This document shows positions 5,301 to 7,093 of a stretch of DNA of 7,093 bases, in pieces. This DNA comes from Cenarchaeum sp. (GTDB lineage: Archaea; Thermoproteota; Nitrososphaeria; Nitrososphaerales; Nitrosopumilaceae). The notes under the pieces are model-generated. The model made no database searches and had not been told where the DNA came from. It saw only the letters and a list, made by a program, of their open reading frames with translations. The first letter of the stretch is position 1; each line of letters starts with the position of its first letter. Position numbers and translations under genes: made by a program. The DNA is taken from contig RKSK01000027.1 in assembly GCA_007570915.1 (NCBI GenBank), positions 1-7,093 on the forward strand, written 5' to 3'.

Positions 5301-5361
5301 GCGACCGGGCGTTCCCGAGGGCGCGCCAAGAGTCCGCGTAGGCCGCCGCGCCGGCCCCGCG

Positions 5362-7093
5362 CTACTCTACCGTGTACGTCGCCTCGACCGAGCTCTCCGT
5401 GTCGTCGGCCCTTATCGTGTACTCGCCGGGGTACTGGTTTCTCGGGATCACCCACTCGGCGCTAAACGCGCCGTCGGCCGTGGACCTCGCGACCTGGTCG
5501 AATATCACCTCGCTGTTCTCGTGCGTTATCGTTATCTGGACCGGCTGGCCCCCCAGCGCGCCCTCGCCGCGTATCTGGACCGCCCTGCCGGCGACCGACT
5601 CGGCCTCCTCGACTTGCATCGATATCCCCGTGGCCACCTCGATGGCGACCTCGAACGACGTCGTGGCCGACTGCGTCCCGCTCGTGGCAGTCACCGTCCA
5701 CGTGCCCGGCTCGGGGCTCGACCTGACAAAGAACGACCCCGTGAACCTCAGGCCCGCCGTCGTGAACGTCTGCGCCGACCTCACCACCTCGCCGGACGGG
5801 TCGGAGAGCGAGAGGTCGACGAGGGCCTGCTTGCGCGAGCTCACGCCGAGGACCGTGACGAGCTCGCCCGGCGTGTAGAGCGACTTTGTCGTGGACATCG
5901 TCATCTGGCCCGCGTTGGGCTGCAGGCCCACGGTGAACGTCTGGTCGGCCGAGTTGTTGCCATAGTACGCCGTCGCCGCGTATATGCCGCGCGCAAAGTC
6001 CGAGAGGTCGAGCATGTGCACGTACACGCCCTCGAGGTCGAGCTCTATGGGCAGGCGCGCCTTTTCGTTGTGCGTCGACGGGTGGACCACGACGAGCGTC
6101 GCCGAGGAGTCCGGCCTGCCCGATATCGATATCGTCGCCGTCTCGGAGCTCGCATAGTTGAGCTTGTCCATGTCGACGACAAAGGGCACCTCGGGGCGCG
6201 CGCCGAGGCCGACGTACGATATCGACTCCTCGGGGCCCTGCGAGAGGAACATGACGTACGTCCCCTTTGCGTACGGCGTCTGCGTGGGTATCTCAAAGGA
6301 GACTGTGCCCGTCTCGCCCACGGCTATAATGTCCTCAAAGACGGCCGTCCCCTGCGGGTTCTCGAGGATGGCCTCCAGGTCGATCCCCGGCTGCGCGGTG
6401 CCCGCAAACACCACCGTGTCCCCCGGGGCGTAGACGAACTTGCGCGGCTGTATGCTTATCGGGAGGCCCGACTCCAGGTCCCAGCTGCGCGATATCTCCG
6501 AGCTCCCGTCGTTGATCACCGCCGTGTAGCGGCCCTGGCTCCAGCTCGGCTGCGTGCTGACCGTGCGCGACCACGTCCCGTCGGCCGCGGCGACTAGCGC
6601 GCTGACAGAGATCGCATAGTCTAGCGGGTGCTTTAGCGTAACGAGAATGTCCGCGCCCGGCTCGGCCGTGCCGGCCAGGCTGACCGCCTCGCCGCCTATG
6701 ATCCTCGCCGGGACGTCGTCGGCGGCGAGGCGCCGGTCGGCGGCGCTGGGGGGCGGCGGGGGCGCCGCCCCCGAGCGCTCGCGCGGCTCGGCTATGCGCA
6801 CCTGCCTCTGCAGCGTGTTGCCCAGCTCGTCAGAGAGCGCAAAGTCGACCCTGGCAGCCGGCGCGGCGAACGGGACCTCGGTCGTGTGGACAAACCGCCC
6901 GGCCCCGCCGGTCTGTATGGTGCCGAGGCTCGCGGACCCGAGCGTGAGCGAGAGCGTCCTGTTTGCGCCAAACCCGTCCCCGACGACGCGGATCGTCGCG
7001 CCCTGGTGCGGCCCGCTCGGGACCACCCTAAACTGCGACGTGCCGTCGATTATCCCCTCCGGCATCGGCGGCTCCGGCGGGGCGGGGTCGCCG
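5362..7093 (-). CDS. Ig-like repeat surface protein, N-terminus outside window
   Basis: Partial gene: the frame is open to the window edge through Pro-rich codons (PAPPEPPMPEG), so the ATG at 7065 is probably internal. Residues here are counted from that ATG. Six beta-sandwich-like repeats of about 80-90 residues can be aligned at roughly 12-91, 117-197, 201-287, 293-379, 386-473 and 480-567. Recurring elements are Y-x-PG near the start (VYAPGDTV, LYTPGELV), a central G followed by a strand pair, D-P-x-G or N-P-x-G turns, and a closing G-x-Y/W-T-V strand (GTYVMF, GTWTVTA, GEYTIRA). A Pro-rich linker (102-106) separates repeats 1 and 2. There is no cysteine, two N-glycosylation sequons (Asn35, Asn370), and no C-terminal membrane anchor or sorting motif. 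This fits an extracellular adhesin or S-layer-associated protein of the type frequent in Thaumarchaeota. The signal peptide and any enzyme domain would be upstream. Exact function unknown. Confidence 0.75.
   Translation of the reverse strand, partial: GDPAPPEPPMPEGIIDGTSQFRVVPSGPHQGATIRVVGDGFGANRTLSLTLGSASLGTIQTGGAGRFVHTTEVPFAAPAARVDFALSDELGNTLQRQVRIAEPRERSGAAPPPPPSAADRRLAADDVPARIIGGEAVSLAGTAEPGADILVTLKHPLDYAISVSALVAAADGTWSRTVSTQPSWSQGRYTAVINDGSSEISRSWDLESGLPISIQPRKFVYAPGDTVVFAGTAQPGIDLEAILENPQGTAVFEDIIAVGETGTVSFEIPTQTPYAKGTYVMFLSQGPEESISYVGLGARPEVPFVVDMDKLNYASSETATISISGRPDSSATLVVVHPSTHNEKARLPIELDLEGVYVHMLDLSDFARGIYAATAYYGNNSADQTFTVGLQPNAGQMTMSTTKSLYTPGELVTVLGVSSRKQALVDLSLSDPSGEVVRSAQTFTTAGLRFTGSFFVRSSPEPGTWTVTATSGTQSATTSFEVAIEVATGISMQVEEAESVAGRAVQIRGEGALGGQPVQITITHENSEVIFDQVARSTADGAFSAEWVIPRNQYPGEYTIRADDTESSVEATYTVE

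Larger units (their letters stand above)
5208..5361. other. Intergenic region with promoter and terminator
   Basis: 154 bases between the surface-protein stop and the ADP-ribosyltransferase-like start, both on the minus strand. It contains the T7 terminator of the former and the TATA box of the latter, arguing that the two are separate transcription units. A perfect 10-bp palindrome TAACGCGTTA (5234-5243) overlaps the upstream edge of the TATA box and is a candidate operator or BRE-region site. It also contains one TCCCTGCC copy and one GGCGCGCC palindrome (5320-5327). Confidence 0.5.

Noticed and set aside
6121..6134. 14-bp palindrome CGATATCGATATCG
   Set aside because: It lies inside the surface-protein coding region and is explained by Ile-Ser-Ile codons (ATA TCG ATA TCG).
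5521..6597. 358-codon plus-strand frame inside the surface-protein gene
   Set aside because: Arg/Leu/Val-rich antisense shadow; the minus-strand frame has repeated domains and coherent codon use.

Overview
The window looks like chromosome of a GC-rich Thaumarchaeon, closest in style to the sponge symbiont Cenarchaeum (inference, not a database match). The reasons are as follows. A core archaeal cluster is present: ribosomal protein S6e, the gamma subunit of initiation factor aIF2, and a PIN-domain nuclease of the Fcf1/Utp24 type. Genes start 26-30 bases after AT-rich TATA-like boxes and lack clear Shine-Dalgarno sites. The DNA is very GC-rich, yet ATA (Ile) and AGG (Arg) codons are common. 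A large cysteine-free, Ig-like repeat surface protein is also present.

Layout. 1-201: GC-rich upstream region with phased A-tracts and a TATA-like box. 202-1065 (+): PfkB-family sugar or nucleoside kinase. 3145-1069 (-): compact operon S6e - aIF2gamma - PIN nuclease, with a 3-base gap and a 20-base overlap; it meets the kinase gene tail to tail with 3 bases between them. 3182-4295: about 1.1 kb without a convincing intact gene. It holds a possible decayed gene (4197-3586, -) behind a good TATA box, several perfect short palindromes, and copies of a TCCCTGCC word. 5207-4296 (-): a gene of locally lower GC whose C-terminal half carries the R / S-x-S / E landmarks of an ADP-ribosyltransferase fold. 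5208-5361: its promoter and a poly-T terminator of the gene upstream. 7093-5362 (-): the C-terminal part of a secreted-type protein made of six Ig-like repeats of about 85 residues; its 5' end lies beyond the window.

How the parts fit. The S6e/aIF2gamma/PIN operon is translation housekeeping: a small-subunit protein, the GTPase that delivers initiator Met-tRNA, and a probable rRNA-processing nuclease. The kinase is probably metabolic, with unknown substrate. The stretch from about 3.2 to 7.1 kb is accessory in character. A putative ADP-ribosyltransferase lies downstream of a surface adhesin-like protein and upstream of gene debris. This is the part most likely to hold something new, perhaps linked to host or virus interaction, but nothing in the sequence proves that role.
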